DNA of 64,000 nucleotides, taken from the NCBI GenBank assembly GCA_963716215.1, contig OY970298.1:3906001-3970000 (forward strand), read 5' to 3'. Positions within the stretch are counted from its first letter, which is position 1; each line of letters starts with the position of its first letter. This stretch comes from JACVRW01 sp963716215. GTDB lineage: Bacteria > Actinomycetota > Thermoleophilia > Solirubrobacterales > Thermoleophilaceae. This document shows positions 48,936-56,530 of this stretch, piece after piece. A model generated the notes under the pieces. The model had not been told where the DNA came from and ran no database searches. It was given only the letters and a program-made list of their open reading frames with translations. The position numbers were made by a program, and so were the translations under genes.

Positions 48936-50073
48936 CGCCCCACACGCGCGACGCCACCCGGGCGATCAGCTCCAGCTTCTCCCACTGCGTGGCCTCGTCG
49001 AGCTGGTTGTCCAGAGCCGACGAGGAGAATCCGCACTGGCTCGAGATCGCCAGCTGCGACACGTCTACGTACTGCGCGGCCTCCTCGATCCTCCGCATCA
49101 ACTCGTCCTCAGCCTCCACTTCCTTGCGTTTCGTGCTGACGAGCCCCAGGACGATGCGCACGTCCTTCGGCGCGTAGCGAAGGGGGCTGAAGTCCCCTTG
49201 CCGGCTGGGATCGTCCCACTCCAGCAGGAAGGTGCGGTGGTCGAGGCCGCTGAACATCCGTTCCACGATCGGCTCGAGCGATCCCTCCGCGATCCACTTG
49301 TCGGCCAGATTGCCCCTGCAGATGTGCATCGCCACGAGCACGTCGTCGGGGATCTCCGCCAGCACGGCGTTGTCCATGCGGATCGCCTGGTCGAGCAGAG
49401 CGTCGCGATCCAGTCCGCGCGCCTGGTAGGCCTCGATCCAGACCGGGTCGACGAGGTGGGGATAGACCGGGTAGTCGAACTGCACGTAGCGAGCGCCCGA
49501 ACGCACGGCGTCCCCCACCAGCGTGGTCTCGATCTCGACGATGTGGTCGAGCGCCTCGCTCGAGCTGTCGTAGGCCTCACGGCCATAGGCGTCGGGGCCC
49601 TGCATCCCGTATGCGAGCAGCTCGTAGGACCCCGCCGGGAAGGTCACCTTGAACAGCTCGTCCGTGATCGAGGCCAGGTAGCGAGCGTCGGCCGCAGCCG
49701 GACTGGCCACCTTGCGCAGGCGACGGGTGATCTTGGACGCGTACCAGAGCGCCTGCTCGCCCGCGGCGTTGCGGAAGTCGAGCGGCTCCGTGTCGCTCTC
49801 GAAGCCCTCCACCGCGCCGAGCAGCGAGTTGTCGAAGCTGTAACGCCGGAACTCACCGTCGGTCACCACGTCGAGGCCGACGTCCAGCTGCTTGGCCACC
49901 ACTTCGGCGATCGCGCGGTCCACGACGCCGCTCAGCGACGCCACCGCCTTCTGCTCCTCCGGGGCGGGCGTCCGCCGGTCCCCGTTGGTCCCGTAGAGCG
50001 CGTCGAGGGCGCGGCGCAGGGTGGGCGGCCGCACGAGGCTGCCCACGACCTCGGCCCGCGGCGGGAGCCTCAC
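48928..50073 (-). CDS. MetE-like zinc methyltransferase-fold protein
   Basis: This is a 381-residue protein like the C-terminal half of cobalamin-independent methionine synthase, without the N-terminal half. The zinc ligands are conserved: H250 and C252 (MHICRGN), E285 (LLEWDD) and C347 (SSQCGFS). The phosphate/substrate region DVVTDGEFRRYSF is typical of the UROD/MetE_C family, which also includes epoxyalkane:CoM transferase. Being co-transcribed with an importer and a lactonase-type enzyme suggests alkyl or thiol transfer in catabolism rather than methionine synthesis. That is inference. GTG 50073 overlaps the PTE stop. Confidence 0.85.
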   Translation of the reverse strand: MRLPPRAEVVGSLVRPPTLRRALDALYGTNGDRRTPAPEEQKAVASLSGVVDRAIAEVVAKQLDVGLDVVTDGEFRRYSFDNSLLGAVEGFESDTEPLDFRNAAGEQALWYASKITRRLRKVASPAAADARYLASITDELFKVTFPAGSYELLAYGMQGPDAYGREAYDSSSEALDHIVEIETTLVGDAVRSGARYVQFDYPVYPHLVDPVWIEAYQARGLDRDALLDQAIRMDNAVLAEIPDDVLVAMHICRGNLADKWIAEGSLEPIVERMFSGLDHRTFLLEWDDPSRQGDFSPLRYAPKDVRIVLGLVSTKRKEVEAEDELMRRIEEAAQYVDVSQLAISSQCGFSSSALDNQLDEATQWEKLELIARVASRVWGDA

Positions 50074-51116
50074 GAGCCGGCTCCCTCGGGGTCGAACGCG
50101 AGCAGAGCCCGCGGGTTGGCGATCAGGATCGTGTCGATCTGATCCTGGCTCAGTCCCTTCGAGAGCATCTTCGGCACCACCGTCTGGAGGATGTGCGTGT
50201 AGCCGTAGCCGCCGAACGCGCTGAGGAAGCACTTGAACCCGACGTCGTGCGAGATCAGCACCTGGTCGATGTGGCCGTGCTCGATGAGCAGCTGGATCCA
50301 CTCGATCCGGCCGGCGTCATTGGGCAGGTCGATCGGCGCGAACGGATAGTGCGCGGACTCGTTACCGAACATGTCGTACTCGACGTAGCAGCCGGTGTCG
50401 GCCAGCGCCAGCAGATCGTCCGCGGTGAACATCGTGCGGTCCACGTGGTCGATGACGGTCCTGGTCACGTCGCCCCCGGCGCCCGCAACGATCGAGAGGA
50501 TCTCGGCCGGGGCGGAGGGGTCGCGGCCGGGGTGGATCGTGATGGCGGCGCCGGTCGCGGCCTGCGCGATCCCCGCCGCGCGGAGCACCTTCGCCTCGGA
50601 GTCGCGGAGCGGCCACGAGCACCCGATCTCGCCGATGATCCCGGAGCGGATGCCGTGAGGCTCCACGCCGCGCAGCAGGTCGTTCACGAAGATCGCGGCG
50701 ATCTCGTCCTCGCCCTGCGCCGCCAGCGACTCCGGGTGGAACGGCTCCACGTAGAAGCCGGTCCCCATCACCAGCCGCACGCCGGTCCGCTCGGCCAGGC
50801 GCAGCAGCGCCTCGGGGTCGCGGCCCACGTCCTGACCGGACAGCTCGACGATCGTGTCGCCACCGGCTTCGCGGTAGCGCAGCAGCTCGGACGCCGCCAG
50901 CTCCTCGTCGTCGAGACCGATGTTCGCGCGGTTGCTCGCGTAGTTGAGCCGGATCCAGCCGAGGTCCTCCATCGCGACCGGCCGGTCGGCCATGTGCGCG
51001 TAGGCCGGCGACGGTTCCGTGAACACGCCGTCGAGATTCGTCAGGACGTGCTCGTGGACAAGGGTGGCGCCGAGCTCCTCGGGCGCGATGTCCCCCGACA
51101 CCGTGCGAACGATCAA
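50070..51116 (-). CDS. Phosphotriesterase-family metallohydrolase 2
   Basis: This is a 348-residue PTE-group hydrolase: HEH near residue 22, IIGEIGCSWPL (Glu where PTE has the carboxylated Lys, as in PTER-like proteins), His in ITIHPGRD, His in IDHVDRT and the catalytic Asp in SHDVGFK. It is the first gene of the MetE/ABC operon and shares the divergent operator region with the flavin reductase gene. The Lys/Glu difference from PTE 1 predicts a different bridging ligand and probably a different substrate. Confidence 0.9.
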   Translation of the reverse strand: MIVRTVSGDIAPEELGATLVHEHVLTNLDGVFTEPSPAYAHMADRPVAMEDLGWIRLNYASNRANIGLDDEELAASELLRYREAGGDTIVELSGQDVGRDPEALLRLAERTGVRLVMGTGFYVEPFHPESLAAQGEDEIAAIFVNDLLRGVEPHGIRSGIIGEIGCSWPLRDSEAKVLRAAGIAQAATGAAITIHPGRDPSAPAEILSIVAGAGGDVTRTVIDHVDRTMFTADDLLALADTGCYVEYDMFGNESAHYPFAPIDLPNDAGRIEWIQLLIEHGHIDQVLISHDVGFKCFLSAFGGYGYTHILQTVVPKMLSKGLSQDQIDTILIANPRALLAFDPEGAGS

Positions 51117-51141
51117 GCTATCGCCTAAACTCGAAAGTCTG

Positions 51142-51155
51142 ACTGATCATCCAGT
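51142..51155. promoter_or_regulatory. TetR-type operator 5, between PTE 2 and the flavin reductase gene
   Basis: ACTGATCATCCAGT differs from the core ACTGATCAATCAGT at two central positions. It lies in the divergent gap 26 bases from the PTE 2 start and 50 bases before the reductase coding region. Confidence 0.65.
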
Positions 51156-51204
51156 CAAACTATCGACGCGCGCTGACCGTTGTCAACCGGAGGAAGAGCG
51201 CTCG

Positions 51205-51669
51205 CTGCGCCTCCGTGCCGTCTTCGGCCACTTCCCCACGGGGGTGGCGATCGTGACCTGCCTGGGACCGGAGGGGCCGCGCGGTCTGACGGTCAACTCG
51301 ATCTGCTCCGTGTCCCTGCATCCTCCGCTCGTGCTGGTGTGCTTCGACAACGCCGCGCGCACGCTTCCGGTGATCCGCGACACCCGCCGCTTCGGGATCA
51401 ACATGCTGTGCGCGGAGCAGCTCGAGCTGTCCACCCTGTTCGCCTCCAAGACCCCTGAGGCGCTGAAGTTCGAGGGGGTGCTGTGGGCCGAACGCAGCGG
51501 CGTTCCCGTGCTCGACGGAGCGCTCGCCTGGCTCACCTGCGAGCTGACGGAGCTGGTGCCGGCCGGCGACCACACGGTCGGCATCGCCGAGGTAGTCGAG
51601 CTGGAGCACGACCAGGGCGCCCCGCTGGTGTTCTACCGCGGGTCCTATCGCGCCCTGGCCGAAGGCTGA
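51205..51669 (+). CDS. Flavin reductase (HpaC/RutF-like), start uncertain
   Basis: This flavin reductase domain protein has about 154 residues: FGHFPTGVAIVT at the N-terminus, TVNSICSVSLHPPLVLVCFD, the GINMLCAEQ block and a closing GAPLVFYRGSYRAL. It supplies FMNH2/FADH2 to an oxygenase, probably the LLM enzyme at 38871 and possibly the HpaB protein. No ATG, GTG or TTG lies in frame after the operator. A CTG at 51205 follows GGAGGA by 10-11 bases and is my working start. ATG 51088 and GTG 51103 are in frame but would put the operator inside the gene. Confidence 0.82.
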   Translation: MRLRAVFGHFPTGVAIVTCLGPEGPRGLTVNSICSVSLHPPLVLVCFDNAARTLPVIRDTRRFGINMLCAEQLELSTLFASKTPEALKFEGVLWAERSGVPVLDGALAWLTCELTELVPAGDHTVGIAEVVELEHDQGAPLVFYRGSYRALAEG

Positions 51670-52155
51670 CTACGGGGTCAAGCTGATGCTCGTGATGGCC
51701 CCGTTCCTTAGCTGGGTCGTCTCGAACGTGCCGCGTGCGTTGGCGTAGGCCCCGGTTCCACCGGTGACGATGCCGAAGGTCTTCAGGTTGAACCCCGTGA
51801 GCGCCGCCGCGTAGATCGTGCCCTTGGCGAAGACGTAGGCGCCGTGGCACATCGCCCGCACGTCCTTGAGCGTCTTGGCCCCCGAGGTCACGACGCAGCT
51901 CACGTGCAGCTTCCCGGCGGTGGTCGTGGCGGACTTCTTCAGCGGGTTGGTGAGCACGACCTGGTCGCCGGTCGAGAAGGAGGGACGCTTGCGCGTCTGG
52001 CGCGGCGGGATGTCGACGACCTTGAAGGTCGACCCCTTGCCGAGCTCCTTGAACGTGAGGGTCGTCGGGGTCTGGGCGACCGCCGGTAGAGCCGCCAGGC
52101 CGAAGACGGAGACCGCGGCCACCACGACTGCCGTTGCTAGACGGGAACGATGCAT
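51670..52155 (-). CDS. Secreted allene-oxide-cyclase-like barrel protein
   Basis: This 161-residue protein has a signal peptide (residues 1-28, ending AVAQ). It is followed by a beta-rich domain of the allene oxide cyclase/dirigent-like type (GDQVVLTNPL, CHGAYVFAKGTIYAAA, FGIVTGGTGAYANARGTFE). Such proteins are common and uncharacterised in Thermoleophilia-like actinobacteria; a binding or export role is possible. It is directly convergent with the flavin reductase gene, with no gap between the stops. Confidence 0.75.
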   Translation of the reverse strand: MHRSRLATAVVVAAVSVFGLAALPAVAQTPTTLTFKELGKGSTFKVVDIPPRQTRKRPSFSTGDQVVLTNPLKKSATTTAGKLHVSCVVTSGAKTLKDVRAMCHGAYVFAKGTIYAAALTGFNLKTFGIVTGGTGAYANARGTFETTQLRNGAITSISLTP

Positions 52156-52241
52156 GGGAAGCGCCTTTCTGGGATGGACGCAAGCAACGTAGCCGCGCCC
52201 CGAGCGGATCGCGACGGGGTACCCACCCTGGGTTTTTGGCG

Positions 52242-52481
52242 CTACCGCGCCGCGGCCCGGGTCCCGCCCAGCCAGGCGAGCGCGGCGATCGGGAGCACGA
52301 GCGGGAGGAAGCCGTACCCCTGCCCGAAGCGCGACCACACCGTCTCGTCGGGGAAGGCCGACGGATCGGCGAGGGTGAAGACGCCGACGCCGACCACGCC
52401 CACCAGCTCAACGCAGGCGACAACGGCCAACAGCGCGCGCCGGTCGGTTCGCAGCGCCACCGCGCCGACCACGTACACCAT
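52242..52481 (-). CDS. Small membrane protein, possibly 5'-truncated
   Basis: This is a 79-residue protein with two hydrophobic segments (LLAVVACVELVGVVGVGVF and FLPLVLPIAALAWLGG) around a loop DPSAFPDETVWSRFGQGYGF. Similar actinobacterial membrane proteins are about 120 residues with one more helix at the N-terminus. Here only 38 bases separate its start from the end of the ABC ATPase gene, so the first helix may have been lost. Function unknown. Confidence 0.6.
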   Translation of the reverse strand: MVYVVGAVALRTDRRALLAVVACVELVGVVGVGVFTLADPSAFPDETVWSRFGQGYGFLPLVLPIAALAWLGGTRAAAR

Positions 52482-52519
52482 GGACGAGCCGAGGCGGCGT
52501 GCTCACCTGCGGCGCCCGC

Positions 52520-53593
52520 CTAAGTCCGAACCACCCGCAACCGCTCAGGGGGCAGCAACACGACCACCGCGGCGTCCAGTTCCGCCTGACCTGCCACCCC
52601 CGATGCCGGTACCTCCACCCACAGCTCCGTCTGCAGGTCCGACGCGACTCGCAAGCGCACGCGGTTGCCCAGGAAGACCCGCTCGGCCACCACCCCCGCG
52701 AGCTCGTTCGCGGCCTGGGGCCTCCGACCCGGGTCCAGGATCACGATGTCCTCGGGTCGGATCGAGAGCTCGACCTCGCCGCCGTCGAACGATCCGCCGC
52801 TGTCGACGGCGAGGTTCACCCGTCCAATCCGAACCTGCCCCGGCCCCTCGCCGGAAACACCCGTAAGGAGGTTGGTCTCGCCGATGAACTGGGAGACGAA
52901 CGCGCTGCCTGGGGTCCTGTAGATCTCCTCCGGCGTCCCGATCTGCTCGATCCGGCCCTGGTCCATCACGACGATGCGATCCGACACCACCAGGCTCTCC
53001 TCCTGGTCGTGGGTGACCAGCACGAACGTGGTGCCGAGGCGCCGCTGGAGCGCGCGAAGCTCTAGCTGCAGCCGCTTACGGAGCTTGAGGTCGAGCGCCG
53101 CGAGCGGCTCGTCCAACAGCAGGACCTCGGGTGCCGCCGCGAGCGCACGGGCGAGCGCAACGCGCTGGGCTTGACCGCCGGAGAGCTCGCTGGGACGGCG
53201 GTCCGCCAGCCCCGTGAGCCCGACCAGCTCGATCAGCTCTTCGCTGCGCTCCCGCATCTGGGGCTTTCCCTCGCCGGCGCGACGAAGCGGGTAGCAGATG
53301 TTGTCGACCACGGACATGTGGGGAAACAGGGCGCCGCGCTGGAACACGAGGTTGGTCGGGCGGCGCTCGGGCGCCAGGTGATCGATTTCGCGCCCACCGA
53401 GGCGCACTTGTCCCTGGTCGGCGTATTCGAGCCCGGCGACGATCCGCAGCAGTGTCGTCTTGCCGCAGCCGCTGGGCCCCAGCAGTGCGACGAACTCCCC
53501 CTGGCCCACGTCGAGGTCTATGCCGTCCAGCGCGACGGTGGACCCGAACGTCCGCCTGATGCCGCGCAGCTCGAGGAACGGGGTGCCTGTCAC
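52520..53593 (-). CDS. ABC importer ATPase, polyamine/spermidine type (PotA-like)
   Basis: This 357-residue single-domain ATPase has Walker A GPSGCGKTT, signature ELSGGQAQRV, Walker B VLLLDEPLAAL and an H-loop. Residues 240-357 form a C-terminal TOBE domain, as in PotA/FbpC. The GTG 53593 overlaps the PotC-like stop. It powers import by the 53590 and 54396 permeases with the binding protein at 55334. The ligand could be a polyamine, an amino-acid derivative or another cationic amine. Confidence 0.9.
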   Translation of the reverse strand: MTGTPFLELRGIRRTFGSTVALDGIDLDVGQGEFVALLGPSGCGKTTLLRIVAGLEYADQGQVRLGGREIDHLAPERRPTNLVFQRGALFPHMSVVDNICYPLRRAGEGKPQMRERSEELIELVGLTGLADRRPSELSGGQAQRVALARALAAAPEVLLLDEPLAALDLKLRKRLQLELRALQRRLGTTFVLVTHDQEESLVVSDRIVVMDQGRIEQIGTPEEIYRTPGSAFVSQFIGETNLLTGVSGEGPGQVRIGRVNLAVDSGGSFDGGEVELSIRPEDIVILDPGRRPQAANELAGVVAERVFLGNRVRLRVASDLQTELWVEVPASGVAGQAELDAAVVVLLPPERLRVVRT

Positions 53594-54399
53594 AGCCGCA
53601 CCCGGGTCAGGCGAGTGGCGACGATCGCGAACGAGACGGTCACCAGCAGGATCATCGACGCGAGCGCGTTGATGGTCGGGTCGACCCCGCGGCGCAACAG
53701 CCCCCAGATCAGGGTGGGCACCGTGTTCTCGGTACCGCGCAGGAAGAACGTCGCCACGAACTCGTCCAGCGACAGCGCCGCAGCGAGCAGCATCGCGCCG
53801 ACCAACGCCGCACGGACCAGCGGCAACATCACGTCGAGAAAGGCGCGCGCGGGAGACGCCCCGAGATCGCGCGCGGCTTCGAGCACAGACCGATCGAGCT
53901 CGGCGAGTCGCGACATCATGGCCAGTGTCACAAACGGGGTAGCCACCAGCGTGTGCCCGATCACGACGGTCGTCAGGTTAAGCGGAACGTCAAGGCCGCG
54001 CAGCAGATTGTTGAGCGCGACGCCGAGCAGTAGGACCGGGACGATCGCCGGCAGCAGCGCAATGGCAACGACGGTCTCCCCAGCACCAGCGCGCAAGCGA
54101 GTCGCGCCGAATGCGATCAGGCTGCCCAGCGCGCCTGCGAGCAGCGCGGTACACACCGCCGCCACAGCCGTGTTTCGCACGGCGTCGGCGAAGAACTCGT
54201 CGGTCAGCGCGCTGTCATACCAATCGAGCGTGAGGCCCGAAATCGGGAAGCTCAGCCGCGGCGCCGTGTTGAACGAGAACGGAACGATCACCAGCACCGG
54301 CAGGAACAGGAAGGCGAGGATTACCGCCACATAGAGACCAGGCAGCAGCCGTGACGGCCGCCCGCGGCCACGTCGACTCCGCGCGACAGAGCGCGTCAC
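53590..54399 (-). CDS. ABC importer permease, PotC-like
   Basis: This 269-residue permease has six helices and the EAA loop in LEAARDLGASPARAFLDVMLP that contacts the ATPase. I start at GTG 54399, which overlaps the stop of the PotB-like gene (GTGA). The Arg-rich N-terminus (SRRRGRGRPSR) is cytoplasmic. Confidence 0.88.
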   Translation of the reverse strand: MTRSVARSRRGRGRPSRLLPGLYVAVILAFLFLPVLVIVPFSFNTAPRLSFPISGLTLDWYDSALTDEFFADAVRNTAVAAVCTALLAGALGSLIAFGATRLRAGAGETVVAIALLPAIVPVLLLGVALNNLLRGLDVPLNLTTVVIGHTLVATPFVTLAMMSRLAELDRSVLEAARDLGASPARAFLDVMLPLVRAALVGAMLLAAALSLDEFVATFFLRGTENTVPTLIWGLLRRGVDPTINALASMILLVTVSFAIVATRLTRVRL

Positions 54400-55268
54400 C
54401 GCGCGCAGGCCACCTTCAAGCCGCGGTCGACAACCAGGATGACCAGCCCGGCGACCAGGATCACCACTACCCCAAGTGCCGCGCCGAGCGGCAGGTTCGA
54501 CGAAGCCCCGAATTGGTCGGCGATCACGTTCCCGACCATCAACCCCTTCGCCCCGCCCAGCAGCGTGGGCGTGACGTAGTCGCCGGCGCTGAGCAGGAAC
54601 GCGAAGGCGAACGCCGTTCGCGCGCCGGTGCGGGTCAGCGGCAGGACCACCGTCCGGAAGCGGGCGATCCTGCCGGCCCCAAGGTCGCGTGCCGACTCGA
54701 GCAGCTCGCGCGGAACGTTCTGCATCGCGGCGTAGAGCGGGAGGATCGCGAACGGCAGCAGGATGCTGACGAACGTGACGATCACCGCGAAGCGGCTGTA
54801 GAGCAGAAATGACAGCGGCTCGTCGATCACCCCCAGTGACGTGAGCGCAGAGTTGATCACGCCCTCCCTGCCGAGGATCGTGCGCCACGCGTAGATCCGG
54901 ACGAGGTAGCCCGCGAACAACGAGACCAGCACGATGAACAACAGCAGCTCGCGCCGGAGCGGAAACACGAAGGTCGCGAAATAGGCGAACGGATACGCCA
55001 GCGCCACCACGATCGCCGCGACCAGCACCGCCACCCAGACCGTGTTCACGAGCACGTCTCGATACAGCGCCTCCCCGAACACCGACCGATACGACGTGAG
55101 CGTTAAGGCCGGCTCGGTCTCGAAGAAGCCCGCCCGAAAGAAGCTGTAGGCCAACAGCAGCCCGAGCGGCGCGATCAAGAATGCGCCGTAAAAAACCGCC
55201 GCAGGGGCGAGCTGCGCGCTCAAGGCTGCCGCGGCGGAGCGTGGCTGTGTCCCCGTATTCAGCTTCAA
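54396..55268 (-). CDS. ABC importer permease, PotB-like
   Basis: This 290-residue permease has about six helices and the EAA loop LLESARDLGAGRIARFRTVVLP. The frame is open to 55358 but crosses the divergent promoter. TTG 55268 gives the normal PotB length (GLKLNTGT follows) and lies 20 bases from the inverted repeat, so I use it. Transcription runs leftward through PotC- and PotA-like genes. Confidence 0.85.
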   Translation of the reverse strand: MKLNTGTQPRSAAAALSAQLAPAAVFYGAFLIAPLGLLLAYSFFRAGFFETEPALTLTSYRSVFGEALYRDVLVNTVWVAVLVAAIVVALAYPFAYFATFVFPLRRELLLFIVLVSLFAGYLVRIYAWRTILGREGVINSALTSLGVIDEPLSFLLYSRFAVIVTFVSILLPFAILPLYAAMQNVPRELLESARDLGAGRIARFRTVVLPLTRTGARTAFAFAFLLSAGDYVTPTLLGGAKGLMVGNVIADQFGASSNLPLGAALGVVVILVAGLVILVVDRGLKVACAR

Positions 55269-55287
55269 GCCTTGACTTCGCTTGGCG

Positions 55288-55308
55288 TAGGACCATACAT
55301 TAGTCCTA
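55288..55308. promoter_or_regulatory. Inverted repeat in the divergent potB/binding-protein promoter
   Basis: The arms TAGGAC and GTCCTA are separated by nine bases (CATACATTA). The site lies between the starts at 55268 and 55334. The GntR regulator encoded at 59202 in the rightward operon is the likely binder. The AT-rich spacer may overlap the -10 of one promoter. Confidence 0.55.
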
Positions 55309-55333
55309 TGACTACAAGCAACAGGAGGTCGGC

Positions 55334-56524
55334 ATGAGTCAAGACCATCGGTCCTCACCGGGTTTCGATCGCCTCAACGACCCGATCACGCGGGCAGTGC
55401 TCCTGAAGCGCTCGTCAGGCCTGCTGGGGCTTGTAGCAGGAGGCTCGCTCCTGGCAGCGTGCGGAAGCGACGACGACGAGGGCGACTCCGCCAGCGCGAA
55501 AATCGGCGGCACGCTCACCTACGTTGGGTGGGATGGCGAGGACGGCAAGGCCATCGCCAAGCCCTTCCTCAAGAAGAACAACGTCAAGCTCAACTCCTCC
55601 TACGTTGCCAGCGGGGATGAGGTTCTCACCAAGCTGCGATCCGGCGGTGAGGGGACCGTCGACCTCGTGGCCCAAAACAAGGACTACCTCAAAGTCGCGA
55701 TCGAGCTGGGCCTGCTGACTCCGCTCGATCTCGAACGTCTGCCCAGCGTCGAAGAGCAGTACCCCTCCATGAGAGACGCACCCTGGGTCAAGGACGAGGG
55801 CGAGACCTTCGTGGTGCCGCTGATCTGGGGCGACCAGCCGATCGTGTACGACCCCAAGGTCTGGGACGAGGTCCCCCCGCGCTACACGGATCTGGCCGAG
55901 TCCCGCTACAAGGGAGCGCTGACAACCCTCGACGATCCCTACTCCAACCTGTGGCTGTTCTCGAAGTCCCTCGGCCACTCCGACCCCGCGCGCATCACGC
56001 AAGCGCAGCTCGACGCGACCCTCGACGCCGCCAAGGAGGTCAAGCCGAACCTCGTAACGCTGGCCGCATCGTTCGGGGACATGGCCGACATCCTGGCGCG
56101 CGGCGACGCCTCGATGGCGTTCAACGGATGGGCCGCCATGACCGTATTCGCGAAGGACAAGGGAGCCACCCTCGACTTCGCCCAGCCGGCCACCGACGGG
56201 AGCTTCTTCTGGGCAGACGGATACTCGATCCCTAAGGGGGCCCCCAACGAAGCGACGGCTTACGCATACACGAACCTGATGGCCTCGAAGCGCATGAACG
56301 CCAAGCTCGCCGAGGCGCTCTTCTCCGGCGCCACGAACAGCAAGTCTCCCGAGTTCATGGATCCGGCCATCGTGGCCCTCTACGACTACGCCGGCCAGGT
56401 CGAGAGCAACGAGCCGGGCGTTGGGCCCCTTTCGCCGGGGATCCTCCCCCCGCTGGAGGACGACGGCGACATCGTCGGCGTCGCGAAGTGGAAGAAGGCC
56501 TGGGAAGAGTTCAAGGTCGCCTGA
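55334..56524 (+). CDS. Polyamine-type substrate-binding lipoprotein (PotD/PotF family)
   Basis: This 396-residue extracellular binding protein has the lipobox LLAAC with Cys43, followed by an Asp-rich tail (GSDDDEGD). The mature fold opens LTYVGWDGEDGKAIAKPF, as in spermidine/putrescine binding proteins. Ligand-pocket regions are VPLIWGDQPIVYDPK and FFWADGYSIPKGAPN. Start ATG 55334 has a strong AGGAGG site. It is divergent from its permease and ATPase genes and leads the rightward catabolic operon to 62547. Confidence 0.9.
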   Translation: MSQDHRSSPGFDRLNDPITRAVLLKRSSGLLGLVAGGSLLAACGSDDDEGDSASAKIGGTLTYVGWDGEDGKAIAKPFLKKNNVKLNSSYVASGDEVLTKLRSGGEGTVDLVAQNKDYLKVAIELGLLTPLDLERLPSVEEQYPSMRDAPWVKDEGETFVVPLIWGDQPIVYDPKVWDEVPPRYTDLAESRYKGALTTLDDPYSNLWLFSKSLGHSDPARITQAQLDATLDAAKEVKPNLVTLAASFGDMADILARGDASMAFNGWAAMTVFAKDKGATLDFAQPATDGSFFWADGYSIPKGAPNEATAYAYTNLMASKRMNAKLAEALFSGATNSKSPEFMDPAIVALYDYAGQVESNEPGVGPLSPGILPPLEDDGDIVGVAKWKKAWEEFKVA

Positions 56525-56530
56525 CGCACG

